From: Pterobdella sp. o SKG-2022
Taxonomy: Eukaryota > Annelida > Clitellata > Hirudinida > Piscicolidae
Length of the DNA: 64,000 nucleotides
Direction of reading: 5' to 3'
NCBI GenBank assembly: GCA_964035795.1
Contig: OZ038326.1
Span: 6,251,759 to 6,315,758, forward strand
The position numbers and the translations under genes are program-made. Under the pieces are notes generated by a model. It ran no database searches, was not told the origin of the DNA, and saw only the letters and a list, made by a program, of their open reading frames with translations. Within the stretch, counting starts at the first letter, position 1; every line of letters begins with the position of its first letter. Positions 1-11,610 of this stretch are shown here, one piece after another.

Positions 1-143
1 TTGAACATTCGCTCCAAGTCTTGATTTTGTTGTTCATCTCCTGATGAATATTCATCGTCGTCAATGTAACTGGTGGGCTGGTTTGATGACTCGTTTAGAA
101 CAGAACTGCCGTCTTCTGAAATTGTTGGCAAAATATCGCACAT
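1..143 (-). CDS. 5' end of an unidentified protein, runs off the left edge
   Basis: An open frame of 47 codons starts at an ATG (complement of 141-143) and reaches the window edge without a stop. The visible N-terminus begins MCDILPTISEDGSSV and then turns acidic and polar (IDDDEYSSGDEQQNQDLERM), which looks like a disordered leader. No domain is visible and I do not recognise the family. It could be a first exon with its donor outside the window. The biased acidic composition and the start after an AT-rich leader support it being real. The product is unknown. Confidence 0.45.
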   Translation of the reverse strand, partial: MCDILPTISEDGSSVLNESSNQPTSYIDDDEYSSGDEQQNQDLERMF

Positions 144-837
144 AATTTATTCTATTCAAGTAGTTTCCTTCATTGATATTCCTCGAAAGCTTGTTTTATG
201 TTAAATAAGTTTTAATACAGTTTTTAACAAGAAATACTCAGTATTTTATTTTAACTAAGGTTAAAACAAATAATTCAACTAAATGAAACAGTATAATACC
301 AAACAAAATTAATTTTACTCAACCACAAACTAAGATTATTTAATCACCTATAGTTCACATTGATTCAAAATAACGTTCATAAACTTTTTTCATTATGTGA
401 AAAAAACTACTTTCAAAAATTTTTCAATTTTTAAATAATTTGAGTAACTATTTTTATTTTTTTCATTTAAAAATTCCTAGCTTCTTTCCTTGTTGATATA
501 ATTTAATTAAGTACCTTGTTGTCTGTTTTTTAGATTTACCTCCCATTCTTAATCTTTTATCTTAATCAATTGCTTCTGCAATGAATCTGATTTTTTTTAT
601 AACATCTTTCATCATGAAATGTCAGCTTATGAACTTAGTTCATCTTTATGTTCCCTCAACATCGTGAAAAATTTTTATATTATACCTAAAATTATTTGAA
701 CGCGACAGGCACAAAGTACAAAGCTTTTCGTTAACAAAGTAACATTATCTAGCTTAACTTTATATTATAGCCACTATGAAAAATATCTTGTTTTTGCAAG
801 CCTTTTTCCCCCATTGTGATAATCGAAATTTCGTAAA
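144..837. other. intergenic, no gene seen
   Basis: AT-rich sequence between the partial left gene and the pogo-type transposon. It presumably holds the promoter and 5' UTR of the leftward gene. I see no coding exon or repeat I can name. Confidence 0.5.
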
Positions 838-839
838 TA

Positions 840-857
840 CAGTAAACCTTGCATGAG
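840..857. repeat. left terminal inverted repeat of the pogo-type element
   Basis: CAGTAAACCTTGCATGAG, preceded by TA at 838-839. It pairs with 3064-3081. Confidence 0.85.
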
Positions 858-1130
858 TCGGTTTCAAATGTGTCAAGCAAAAAAATTCGAGTTAGGCGAA
901 GACAAACTTTATTCAACGAAAAATGTCCATCGTTATGCAATAATAAGTTATTTAAACACTATAATCACAAACTCAGACTATTGAGATACTGTAACCACAA
1001 TAACGTATTTCATTCACTAATGAAAATATTACAAAAAGTAATTTTGAAACAGCAGTGAGTTTCATTGTGCATTTATTCAGTATATCAAAATTAATTTAAA
1101 ACTGAAACAACATTGAATTTCATGAATCAT

Positions 1131-2717
1131 TCATTTAAAGTATTCGGTTAACTTTTTTTGCTTGAGATTGTTTTGACTTATTGCCAAAAATACATCTTTA
1201 CACTGATTTGTGACGTCTTCCATAGCATGGTTCTGCCTCTGCAGACCATATATTCGAAGTGTACGAAGTACTAAGTATGCATCTGCCAGTCTAACTTTTG
1301 GCTGCTCTTCATTTTCATCTTCATCATCTTGGTCATTGTTACTAGCATTCCCTGTTGCATTTTGAACAGCATTGATTATCTCCTCATCTGTGATGATAGA
1401 TGAAGTTGTTGCATTCTCATCAACACCAAGATAGTCGTCAATCTGGCCTACACTGTCACCATAAACTACTGATAGCCGGTCCCAAATGTTTCCGAAAGAA
1501 GCAGTTGAGATCTCTTCTTGTACTGTTTGGGTCAAATAACTAATAACTATTTATATAGCGCCAAGGAAAGCAACTGAAGTTTCCTCTGAAGCCTTAAATC
1601 TAGCATTCATGTAACAGTTCTCTATAGTTTTTGCTGTCACTTTCAACCAGGCGATTCTCTTCAAGGCAATGACGGCATCTAATATATCCCAAGAGAAGTG
1701 TGTGTCATTATCCACAGTTTCCAGACATCTGTTGGCCAAAATAAATCGATAGTGAAAATTAAGATTCTTTATGTCCATTGGCTAGTGACACTTTTAGTGT
1801 TTGGTGGCAAAAAAATCAATTCCTTTATCACTCATTTCTATGAAAGGGTGAGCTGGGCAATTGTCCACAAAGAAGGCTGTGTCGGCCTTCAAATCGCATC
1901 CTTCTGTCTAGTTTTTTCATCCAATCTTCAAATAATGCTCCTGTCATCCATGCTTTATTGTTCGTTGTGTATTCCACCGGTACAGTGACATTTTGAAGGA
2001 ACGTGGTCTCTTGCTCTTACCAATGACAAAGAAAGGCAAGTTATTTGACCCATCCATATTGGCACCAACCAATACAGTAGTTCTAGTTTTTGGCTGTTTT
2101 GTTCCATGGTAACTCTTCTTTGATAGGCCAAGAGAGTTGTCTGGAAGAAGCTTTTAAAAAAGACCTGTCTTATCTGCATTATAAATCTCAGATGCCCTGT
2201 ACCTCTGCAAAATTCCATTTTACTTGACTTTTTTTCCAATGACGCACAACCTCAGTATCCACTCCGCCTGACTCACCAGCTTTATGTATACGGACAATGT
2301 CATATCTTTTTTTGAACCTGTCAATCCATGAGGCGGATATTGGTGTTGTGTCATCTGGGTGGATTTTTAAGCGAAACTTGTAGGCTTGTTGTGAAAGCAT
2401 ACATCCATCAATTCGAAGATCTGGCCGTGCAGACATTTGTATGAAAACCAAAGCATCATTGCTTTGTCAACATCAGAATGAGTCACAGTACGAGTTCTTT
2501 TAACGGCAGTTGCTCTGGCATCTGAACTGACACACTCTGTTTCAATTTTTCCCCGGTTTTTCATGATGTCACTCAAGGTGCTTGTACTCAAACTAAAATG
2601 TGCAGCAATATCTTTCAGCTTCATTGATTTGTTGACATCCACATAATTGATTATCTACAACTACTCTTCGTATGTTTTGGTTTGTATTTTTCATTTGATT
2701 GTAGTTTTATTAGCCAT
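1131..2717 (-). pseudogene. degenerate pogo/Tigger transposase
   Basis: Reading from 2717 down, the frame opens with MANKTTIK, then hits stops, then gives a psq/CENP-B-type helix-turn-helix (MKLKDIAAHFSLSTSTLSDI). A second frame gives the CENP-B-type DNA-binding segment (SASWIDRFKKRYDIVRIHKA). Next come the start of the DDE catalytic domain (EIYNADKTGLF, about 2175-2200) and motifs such as LVGANMDGS in shifting frames. The last 134 residues (1131-1535) are open and end QKKLTEYFK. Real transposases of this family are about 450-600 residues in one frame. Here at least three frames and several stops are needed, so it is a pseudogene. The C-terminal QxxLxxYF fits a PCNA-interacting (PIP) box, known for Drosophila pogo. 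Confidence 0.85.
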
Positions 2718-3063
2718 ACTGATGTTTCAAACAAGTCTCGACTAAGTGCCGCCAAGCAGCCATAGCATAGAACAAAAAGTCAAGAAATTAAATTTTTTTT
2801 TTCAAATTGGATAAAGAAAAAACAAAACATTGAAAATATTAAATAAATAAATTTTGGAAAAAAATAAAAAAAACTGAAATTATCGAACGTGCGACTTAAG
2901 TAGGATTAAATGCATAGGAATCTACGTAAATGTACTAATGAATTTTGTCCGATATAACCGAAAATACGACTTGTAAAATCCGACTTTAAAGCAGATTTCC
3001 AATTCAAATTAATAGTCATTTAAACTTTCTAAAAATTTAGTCCGAGATTTTCCGAATTTCCAA

Positions 3064-3081
3064 CATAAGCGAGGTTTACTG
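3064..3081. repeat. right terminal inverted repeat of the pogo-type element
   Basis: Inverted match to 840-857, followed by TA at 3082-3083. Confidence 0.85.
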
Positions 3082-3083
3082 TA

Positions 3084-3972
3084 CTTCATAAGTAGTAAAA
3101 TGTTGGTTTATTTAAACTGAAAGACGAAATTTTTACAAAGATATTTTTTAAAGAATAGATACACAGGTATAAAAGTTTTTTTTTGATTACAAAATTAAAT
3201 TAGAATAATGAGAATTGGCCAATTAAAAATAGTAGCATGATGCAGATTTTTCAACTCGGTATAATTCTTAGCTGATCATATAGAATTATCAAAACGTGTA
3301 ACAATATCACTAAGATATTTACAGCATCAAACAAAATTTCACAGTATGCTGCTAACATTTCATATAATTGTTTCTACATATAGTGAATTTTCCATTTTTT
3401 TGGTTCACATATGATATGTGGTATCTATAATTCCTATAGAAATTTAAAAATAAATATTTCATCTAGTTAATTTAGTTAAACTGTAACCAAAAGTGGAATG
3501 CAATGTGATAATGATTAAATAATATTATCAAAAAATAATGTTAAATCCAGTGAAAGGTAGTGAAATGCTTTAAAATAATCAAAAATAAAAATCAATAATT
3601 CCGAATTTTGGAACAAATTTATTAAAAAATACCTTTAAATATGTTTCTACAGATTGTTCACAAACTTGCGATAATGACAATGAATTGAGCTCTCTGGTGT
3701 GCCTTTATTAATCAGCAGTGTACAAGGATTTTAAAAAATTTCTAGCCAAAATTTTGTACATATAACTATACTCAACCATCAGTATAACTTACGATTGATT
3801 TAAACGTTACAAAATCATCTTAAAACAACCCAATAGATTTTCATCAAAAAAATAAACCTCGAAAATACTAACTAACTGATCCACTAAAATACATAAAAAA
3901 AAACCACTCATTATAACTAGTTGTCTATACCATCATAAAATTTTCAATCCACCTAACAACTCCTCCCACGAC
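3084..3972. other. intergenic or 3' flank, no gene seen
   Basis: AT-rich sequence between the transposon and the terminal exon of the minus-strand EGF gene. It should contain that gene's 3' UTR. I see no further exon. Confidence 0.5.
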
Positions 3973-6900
3973 TTAAACTGTAGACTCATGATGTGCTACA
4001 GGACAGTTAGAAGCACTGCTAAGGGTGGATGTATTGTGGTGGAAAACTGAGCCTGTGTTGGATGGAGTTCGAGAGGTGTTCGATAAGATGCTGTTTATAC
4101 GAGAGTTGTCTGGAATGTCTGTTTTTTTGGTGGTCTGAGGGAGGGAAGGAGGGTGTAGATACAATGAAATACATAATAATTACGAAGATGATTATAATGA
4201 ATTAAAGTTTCTGAGAATGGTTTTTAATACAACGAAAAACAATTATTAATTTGATTATAATGGCATAAACTTTGAGATTTTTTAGGCTTTCGTTTAAAAA
4301 AACTTACTCAAATTGTAACAAATTATAAAAATTTTGTGAGTAAAAAGGTGATTAAAATCTCTTTTTAAAAAACTAAAAACCAAAAAAATTAATTTTCAAT
4401 CTCAGTCATGCTTTTGACCAAATGATAAGTCTTAACAAGAACCCTAAAACTTTAGAGCAAAAAAAAGGCGCCAAATTTTATTTAAAATTTAATTTTGAAG
4501 CTATAAAAATTTTGAAATCATCTTTAACATTATATATTCGTGAATAGCTACATTAGGTAATTTCTGTTACAAAAACAGTGAAATGTCCCAAATCACGTGT
4601 ATTTTCTTAAAATTTTACTTGATATTTATATATAAAGAACCATTCAATAATTAAAAAAATTACTTTATAGATAATTTTTTAAGTTTGGAAATGTGTAGTT
4701 TTATTCAAACCATAAGCTATAGCTAACTGACCTCATCTAATTGAAACGGGAAGCATTTTTCAAAATGAAAAAAAAATGCGTTTCAGAGAAACAAGTATTT
4801 CACCTATTTTAGTTATAAACTATATTTTCAATGCATAATAAACACATTGTATAAAGATTTTCAAATAAACCTTTGTGTTGTGTTTGGTAGATTTATTATT
4901 GGTGAATTTATAATTATCATCATTAAATCACTTCAACACAAAACCAACAGTGTCAAAGTGTTTTTAACAGTTTTAATTATAGACTACTTAAAATTTTATA
5001 GGTTTTCACAGCGTATAAGTTCAAATTACACTAGTAACAACCTAACCTAAACTATTTGGTAAAAATCATCAATTGATTGGAAGCTTGGCTCAAAATGGAG
5101 CTTAAAAATTGGTGAATAAATATATAGTTTTTCAAGTTTTTTCAACTCAAAAAGTTCATTAAAAAATTATTTTCAAAGTACATTTTTTGAAAAGGTTCAT
5201 AACAAAGATCCTTCTAAATTCTTTAGCTCTCACAAATTTGTGACGTGACTTGAATTTATTATTTAATGTATCATTTATATGACATTATGACTAGTTATTA
5301 AATGCCAGCATGGGTCTTTGCAGACAATTCAGTATTAGCTGTGTTATCGTGATTTGGTTGAAAAAATAAGAGATTCACTATGAATGTAGAAATATTGAAA
5401 ATTATTTTAAATTTAAGCTAATAATTTTTTGATTGTTTGTTATCTTTTTTAGCATATTAATGAAGACAGTTTATGTTATATTAATTAGAAGTTATTCAGA
5501 AAAGACGTTTATAATTGAATTTTATTTATAAATAAAACCTTTTATTCATCTCATAGGCTTAAAAACATAATGGTCATGGATATAGTTCATAAACTATTTT
5601 ATGATAATTTTCATAAACTGCTTCATGCTATTCTTTTTGAATAACTTGCCACAAAAAATGCTAACAATTTTCATTACAGAAAGTTCACTTAGCCATAAAA
5701 ATTATTCACTTTTTGTTTATTGGTTAAGTTGTACATAATCCTATACCAAAGTTGCTTGACCCTTCTCTTATGTGAATAATTGTTATATTACTTGTAAGAG
5801 CTATCTGATGAGTGATTGGTATTTTTAAAAGGTCCCCAAAATATACCAATTAGGTATGTATTTAAAGTGTTAATGAGTATGTTATTACGTTTTTGATTAT
5901 TATTTTTATTATTTCTATTAGTAATTTTGTTATTTCTCTTATTCATTTTGTAATTTGTATTATTAATTTTGTTATTTTTATGGTTTCCTTATTATTGCTG
6001 TTTTATCGTTTTATTAGTTTTTTATATTTTATTTTTTAATTATTCTATTTTGCAATAATTTTAAAACTGAGAATAGCATAAAATTATTTAAACATTAATA
6101 CTACATTTTAACCTATAAAAAGTAACTTAAAAATACTGCAAAACCAAAACAACAAAATTTCTTCATACATGCTAATGTTTTATAGTGAGGCCATACTTGC
6201 CGAAAATTGAAGCTTTACTTATAAATATATCAAAGTGAGTACAACAAACACAAAGTTGATCACTTGATAATGTAAGCTAGTCTCACGAAAAGCTTCGTGT
6301 CATTTAATAAATACTTTGTGTTTGTTGTCCTTACTTTTAGATTCAGGCTATTGTACTTCATCTTTTAAATATATGTTTGATATTTCTCAAACCTAATGCT
6401 CTAAAGGTAATTACTATATGACACACACATAAGATCTCTCTAAAAAATTAATTCATTTATTATGCAACTAAAATGTTTAGAGAATCCTAATTAATTCTTC
6501 AGGTAAGCTATTACAGTATTTAAACATCGTTATCAATCTGTATCGAATACCACCTGTATTACCATAATGCTTTCACTGGAAACTTATCCAGTGTGTAGTA
6601 AGATTTTGTGGAAGAGGGAGAGTTTTTTATTGAAGAATAAGTCTATCGATTTATTGATGCAAGTGTTTTTTTATTGTTACATTCCTTCAGCTTACGTTAT
6701 CCTAGTAGTCTAGTTTATCTAATCTTTTAGAGACGTCATATGAATCTCTTTGTTCAATAATTTTATGATAAAACCTAGTTTATCATATATTCTTTTTTTT
6801 CAAAAAATTTATTAGAAAAATTTTTATGTTGAAGTTAAAACCAAAAAATTTTTGTTTGCCTAGTACCACAGACTACAAATTAGCATGGATTTTATACAAT

Positions 6901-9900
6901 AATGTAAACATTAAGCAAAATTTTTTTTTGTACAGCTTATCTACAATTATGTTTTATATTCACCGATGTTTTAATAGTAGTATGAGTCCTATTATATAAC
7001 ATCGTACAGCCTACTGTAGAAGAAAACATGTCTCATAAAAAAGTTAAACTACCCATTTAATATATTCCCTCAAACCTCAGTTAGTCAACTTTTTAATACA
7101 TCTGTATCAAACTTATTCATTCCATTAAAGGGACAGCAGTCCCTAAAATCCAACTATTTCACTTAATTGTTTGCAAATCTATCAGCAACTGTTCAGTATA
7201 TACAGGTAAGCTATAAAACAACACAACTTTATGGCTTACTTGTTTGCTGGGAGGGCTAGAATCGAAAGCCTTGTTGCGATGGCCCGGGTGTTGGGGTGGG
7301 AGAGATGTGACGTGGTAGTTGGGGTTTAGGGTCTTTGTGTTGTACATATGGCGACTTACTGCAAACTATAGAGTGGAGGTGGTGAGAAGAGGGTGATTGT
7401 AATTGTTGTTATAGTGAACAATAATAAATTTCTATAAATTAAATTTTAATAATCAACATATAATTAGTAGTAGTAATGTATATATCATATTTATATTTTA
7501 CTTTAAAATTAATACTTTTAAAATTATCAATGTAATATGACAAGTTTAATTTGGCAATAATTGACATATGGAATTATACAATAAAACAACTTTGAAATCT
7601 ATCAGAACCTTTGGAATTTTTCAAACACAGCAAATGAATGGTCATAAGATTCGTGCTGCTTAGAATATTCAGCAATATACATAAAGACATAGATCTGTTT
7701 AAAAATATAATCATATGGTTACCTTGTATATAAAGAGTGATAAACCTTAGTTGCAAAGAAGACAAGAAAAAATTTCCAAAAATATCTAAATTTCAACACT
7801 TTTTTATCAAGATTTGATCGAAATTCAGCTTTATATCTTAAAAAGCTTAGCTTCATATTTAAACGCACGCAGTTAGCAAACAGCCCGTCAAGACAGCCTT
7901 GCATTGTTATGCTTACAATCGTTCGCTTTTACCTTTATTAATACCTTCTATTGTGATCACTGTGTGAGTTTTTGAATACACCTTCTTTATATAAATTAAC
8001 CTCTATTTTATGCATAAAAAGCTGACGTGATTATTAATATCACTATCTCATTAAAGGAGACGATTCTATTGCTTGGGTTTTTTTGAATTTTAGCCTAAGT
8101 TTCAAATTTCACTGTCAATATATGGTTTTACCTTTGGTATGTTAATATGCTTGAAATAGGTATTTAGCAATCCTTGAGAATTTGTGATGTTGTAAAGGCA
8201 TACAAAGAATTCCAACTATTTGAAGCAAAACTAGAATAAAATCACAGTTTATAAACTATATCAAAACTTCAACAGAAACATTGCCAATAACACAAAATCA
8301 AAAAAATAAAAAAACGTATTAAAACTCAAACTGAGTAGAGTTGATAACAGATTTAAAATACATAATCGGCTTTAAACCCTAGAAAATCAACAGCAATCCA
8401 TGACCATATATGGGGATCAAAAATAGCAACATTTCGTGCCAAAGAATGGTGTCATTTATTTAGAATGGTTAATAGTAGGTCATTCGACTAGGTATTCGTT
8501 CTATGACGTTGTTTTCAAACGCACAAAGAATTAAAACGACATTTAATATTTTAGAAGTAAAAGCTTAATCTCGCTATGTTGTTACAACTGATAACACTGA
8601 CAAGACATTTAATGAAATTTTTATAGATGATAATAAAAAGATATGAAATGAAACAGAACTAAAAGTAGAATAAAAGAATACTAAATGCTGATATAATGAT
8701 GGTTAAGATACTAAATGAATAATACAAATATAGAATAATGAGTTAAACAATGGAAAAGATTGCTATTCAACTATCTCATAAAACCCGTATGTGAAAATAA
8801 TCAGATTTAATTGGACCAGAAAACTATAACGATATTCACATTTTTCGTATCACTCATACACTGACCTGAGCCATAGCCAGTATAGTAATATATTCACAAG
8901 TAATAGAATAATACTCTTAACAGATAATAGCACATTAAAAAATCAATTTACTAATCTACACGTCATATTAATACAAAACTATTAATAGTAGTTAATATTA
9001 CTTCACTATGTTATTTATAGCTTAAAATAGATATACTCCTTAATGTTGATTGGTTGATAACTTACATTATCAGTCTTAGTTCTTGTGACGTCATCCTTGT
9101 TGGAAGGACTGAAGGTGTAAGGATCATGCAGTTTTGGCTTGTCACTCTTTCTCTTTTTCCTTCATGAATATTAATAAAATAGTTTCACGTTTATGGGTAA
9201 CCGGATATTTTTATTAACAAGCTAATAATAAATATTGTTTAACTAAATAACAACAATAACAGTAATAATATTAATTAAACCCATGTGTTATACGGTTCAA
9301 TACAGGCAATATAATTTTTATTAATACAGTGACTCGTGTTGAAATTCACATTAAGTTGTTCAACAACTAAGAATCTCTTAGAACTTATTGAGTTCATAAT
9401 ATTGAACCACCTTTTATGATTGCCAGATTATTGTCTTATACTTTAGTCGTAATACTTTGAACACTAACTGAGTCTTCTAGTCAAGTATTATACAAAATTA
9501 AAAACACCAATTCGATGTTGTTTATTAGAATATGAGGATTTTAGGCATAACGATATTTTTTTCAATAGGTCTTTTGTATGATTATAAGACAGTTTGATAT
9601 TCTATAAAAATAAGTCAGTCTGTGCTTTTTTAAACATTTCAGCCTCTTAATACACAAAATATCTTAATATACAAAGAACCAGTTTGATAAACAAAATATC
9701 CACCAATAATCCAGTTTCTTTTCGCTACATTAAATTTGTCGCAAACACTTTATAAATACCCTGTGACATTAATGAATTATGACAAAGTTGAATTTGTCAA
9801 AAATTAGTTTTTCTTTACTGAAATAAACGTATCTTTAAAATCCTGAATTTTTGACGAATAAAAACAAAAACTTGAAACACAATATGTTCACAACGTCTTT

Positions 9901-11610
9901 AAAAAAATACTCTATTACACTACATTACTATAACATCGAAAAACCTTAGAGCCAAGAAGAAGATAGCAGCGATAAGAAGGAAGACGAGAACCACAGCGAT
10001 AACAATGCCTGCAATAGCTCCAGGGGTGGTGGCGCTCGACATCACGACTGCAAATGGGGTTGAAAGGGGTTATCAAATATATTCAAATTTCTCTAATTAT
10101 TTTGAGAATAAAGTTAGTTTTGGTTATTTGAAAGATTCATCATGGAATAATCAATATAAAAATCGTTATAAATGAAAGGGGGAAATACGAAGGTGGTGGG
10201 GTTAGGAATTTGCTGTTTTAAACTATAATGAAATTGTTCCGTTAATCTGATTTAGTTACTTAGACATTTAGCTGAACTTATAATAACTCTCATTATCGAA
10301 AAGTTTTCTCCCATATTATTAATAAAACTAACGTAGATCTGGTTTCTTGACTTCACATTCGTCACCTATCCACCCTTCTGGACACCTTTGATTCAAAATT
10401 CATAACAGTTTAAGAAGTAGTGAGGGTTTCCCAATTGTTTTTGTTCATGGAATTTGTCGTGAGGTTGGTATGAATATAAGTCTGTAAACAACTATTTTAA
10501 CTGTAGCTGAATCAAGCATTCGTTGTTAGGCTAAAAATTGTATATTTAAACTTTTATTTTCAAATGTTCGTGTTTTATTTTGTTAATCTTTTGATAACTT
10601 TTTTTTTCTTAAAAAAATTTAATTTTTCTAAGATTAAATAAACACATTTTATAATGCACATTCATTTTATATCAATCAAATCTTCTTGAAACCGATTAAG
10701 GTTTTTATAGCTTTTAGCAATTCATAATCAAGTTTTAGTTTGATTAGAATTTCACAACACAAACTTTACTGGATAGAAAATAGAAACGAAAAAAAAAACT
10801 CCAATCAAAATATCTTAATTGTTCAACTTACGGAATGCTTCGTGTTATTATTCAGTTAATGAAAGTGTTTGATAAAATCGTTTTTTAAAATATCTTGAAA
10901 TGCCAAAATATTTCAAATTTAAAACAAAAAAACTCGAATTAATACAAAAAATACCTCAAAAAAAACAAAAACAAAAACAGCTCGATTGAAAAACCAAAAA
11001 CAACTTAATTCAAAAGCAAACCAATAAACCTCAACATGAATAACAAGCGAAACTTAACAAAAAAAATTGAAACTCACTGGCAGGAGATGACTCTGTTCCC
11101 TCCAACGATTTGCACAATACAGGTGCCCCCGTGAAGGCAGATCTTTTCGTTTGGAGTGCATCTCTATAGGGTTCAGTTTGATGTCTTGAGTTTTTGTTGT
11201 TTTTGAACGGGTTTTTAATTTTGTTATTGGGTAAATAATACAAGAAAAATTAATGCTTTAGTTTTTTATTAATTTTATTTTTTATTTTTTTATTGAATAA
11301 ATATTTACTAAATTTTAATAGTTCTAACGAACCGATTTTTTAAAATTATATTTAAATTTTCAAAAAAGCCCTTTTATTGAATTAGTTTAGTTAATTAGGT
11401 AATTAACGAAATCAACCAGTTATAAAGTTAATTACTAATTTAATTAGCTATAAACATAAAACAAATGAAAAACTAAACAATAAAAATTAAAAAACGAGCA
11501 TAGAAACACCAAAAAGCAAACCATGGTATCGGGAGATCTTGTCGTGGGGGGAGCTGGTGTAGTTTTTGATGAGCCACCTCCTCCAAAGCAAGCGAAAGCC
11601 AAAGGTATAA
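3973..11610 (-). CDS. single-EGF, single-pass membrane protein with NPxY and PDZ-ligand tail (EGF-ligand/neuregulin-like architecture)
   Basis: Exons on the minus strand, 5' to 3': 11610-11522, 11163-11078, 10385-10333, 10047-9945, 9159 to 9066 or 9062, 7358-7240, 4134-3973 (stop). The first encodes a Gly/Thr/Pro-rich stalk (GGGGSSKTTPAPPTTRS). The next two make one EGF domain starting CTPNEKICLHGGTC and ending CQCPEGWIGDEC, with spacing C-x6-C-x5-C-x12-C-x-C-x8-C, close to EGF-receptor ligands. A short juxtamembrane run (EVKKPDL) leads to a transmembrane helix (AGIVIAVVLVFLLIAAIFFL) and a stop-transfer RKKRK. The tail contains TLNPNYHVTS (an NPxY PTB/endocytosis motif) and ends ESTV*, a class I PDZ ligand. 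Junctions are in phase except 9159-exon to 7358-exon, where the obvious GTAAGT donor gives the wrong phase and GTTATC 4 nt downstream fits. The signal-peptide exon is not located with confidence; a candidate ends at 13148 in the right phase. A larger adhesion protein is possible. Confidence 0.68.
6241..6328. repeat. short foldback repeat (palindromic-core family)
   Basis: Arms ACAACAAACACAAAGT (6241-6256) and its exact inverse (6313-6328) enclose the motif ACTTGATAATGT...CGAAAAGCTTCGTG. That motif recurs near 10822, 53175, 57106 and, inverted, 61866. It lies in an intron of the EGF-protein gene. Confidence 0.6.
9718..9772 (+). repeat. 3' remnant of the tRNA-Ile-derived SINE
   Basis: TTCGCTACATTAAATTTGT followed by a shortened CTTTATAAATACC and a CATTA tail matches the 3' body of the full copies at 50461-50640 and 60290-60480. 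The tRNA head is absent. It lies in an intron of the EGF-protein gene. Confidence 0.6.
10822..10887 (+). repeat. copy of the palindromic-core repeat family
   Basis: TTCAACTTACGGAATGCTTC, then GTGTTATTATTCAGTTAATG and AAAGTGTTTGATAAAATC, align with 53228-53286. The hairpin head seen at 53175 is missing here. Confidence 0.6.

Larger units (their letters stand above)
840..3081 (-). mobile_element. pogo/Tigger-type (Tc1/mariner superfamily) DNA transposon
   Basis: The element starts CAGTAAACCTTGCATGAG (840-857). The reverse complement of its other end (3064-3081) is CAGTAAACCTCGCTTATG, so the first ten bases are identical and 14 of 18 match. Both ends are flanked by TA (838-839 and 3082-3083), the target duplication of this superfamily. 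Length is about 2.24 kb, typical for a pogo/Tigger unit. The interior carries a decayed transposase on the minus strand with a CENP-B-type HTH and DDE-domain remnants. Several stops and frameshifts mean this copy is no longer autonomous. Confidence 0.88.

Noticed and set aside
5806..5860. CTGATGAG motif that could begin a hammerhead ribozyme
   Set aside because: No helix II followed by GAAA and no flanking helices I/III could be drawn. Other CTGATGAG occurrences (for example 19310 and 63258, inverted) failed the same test.
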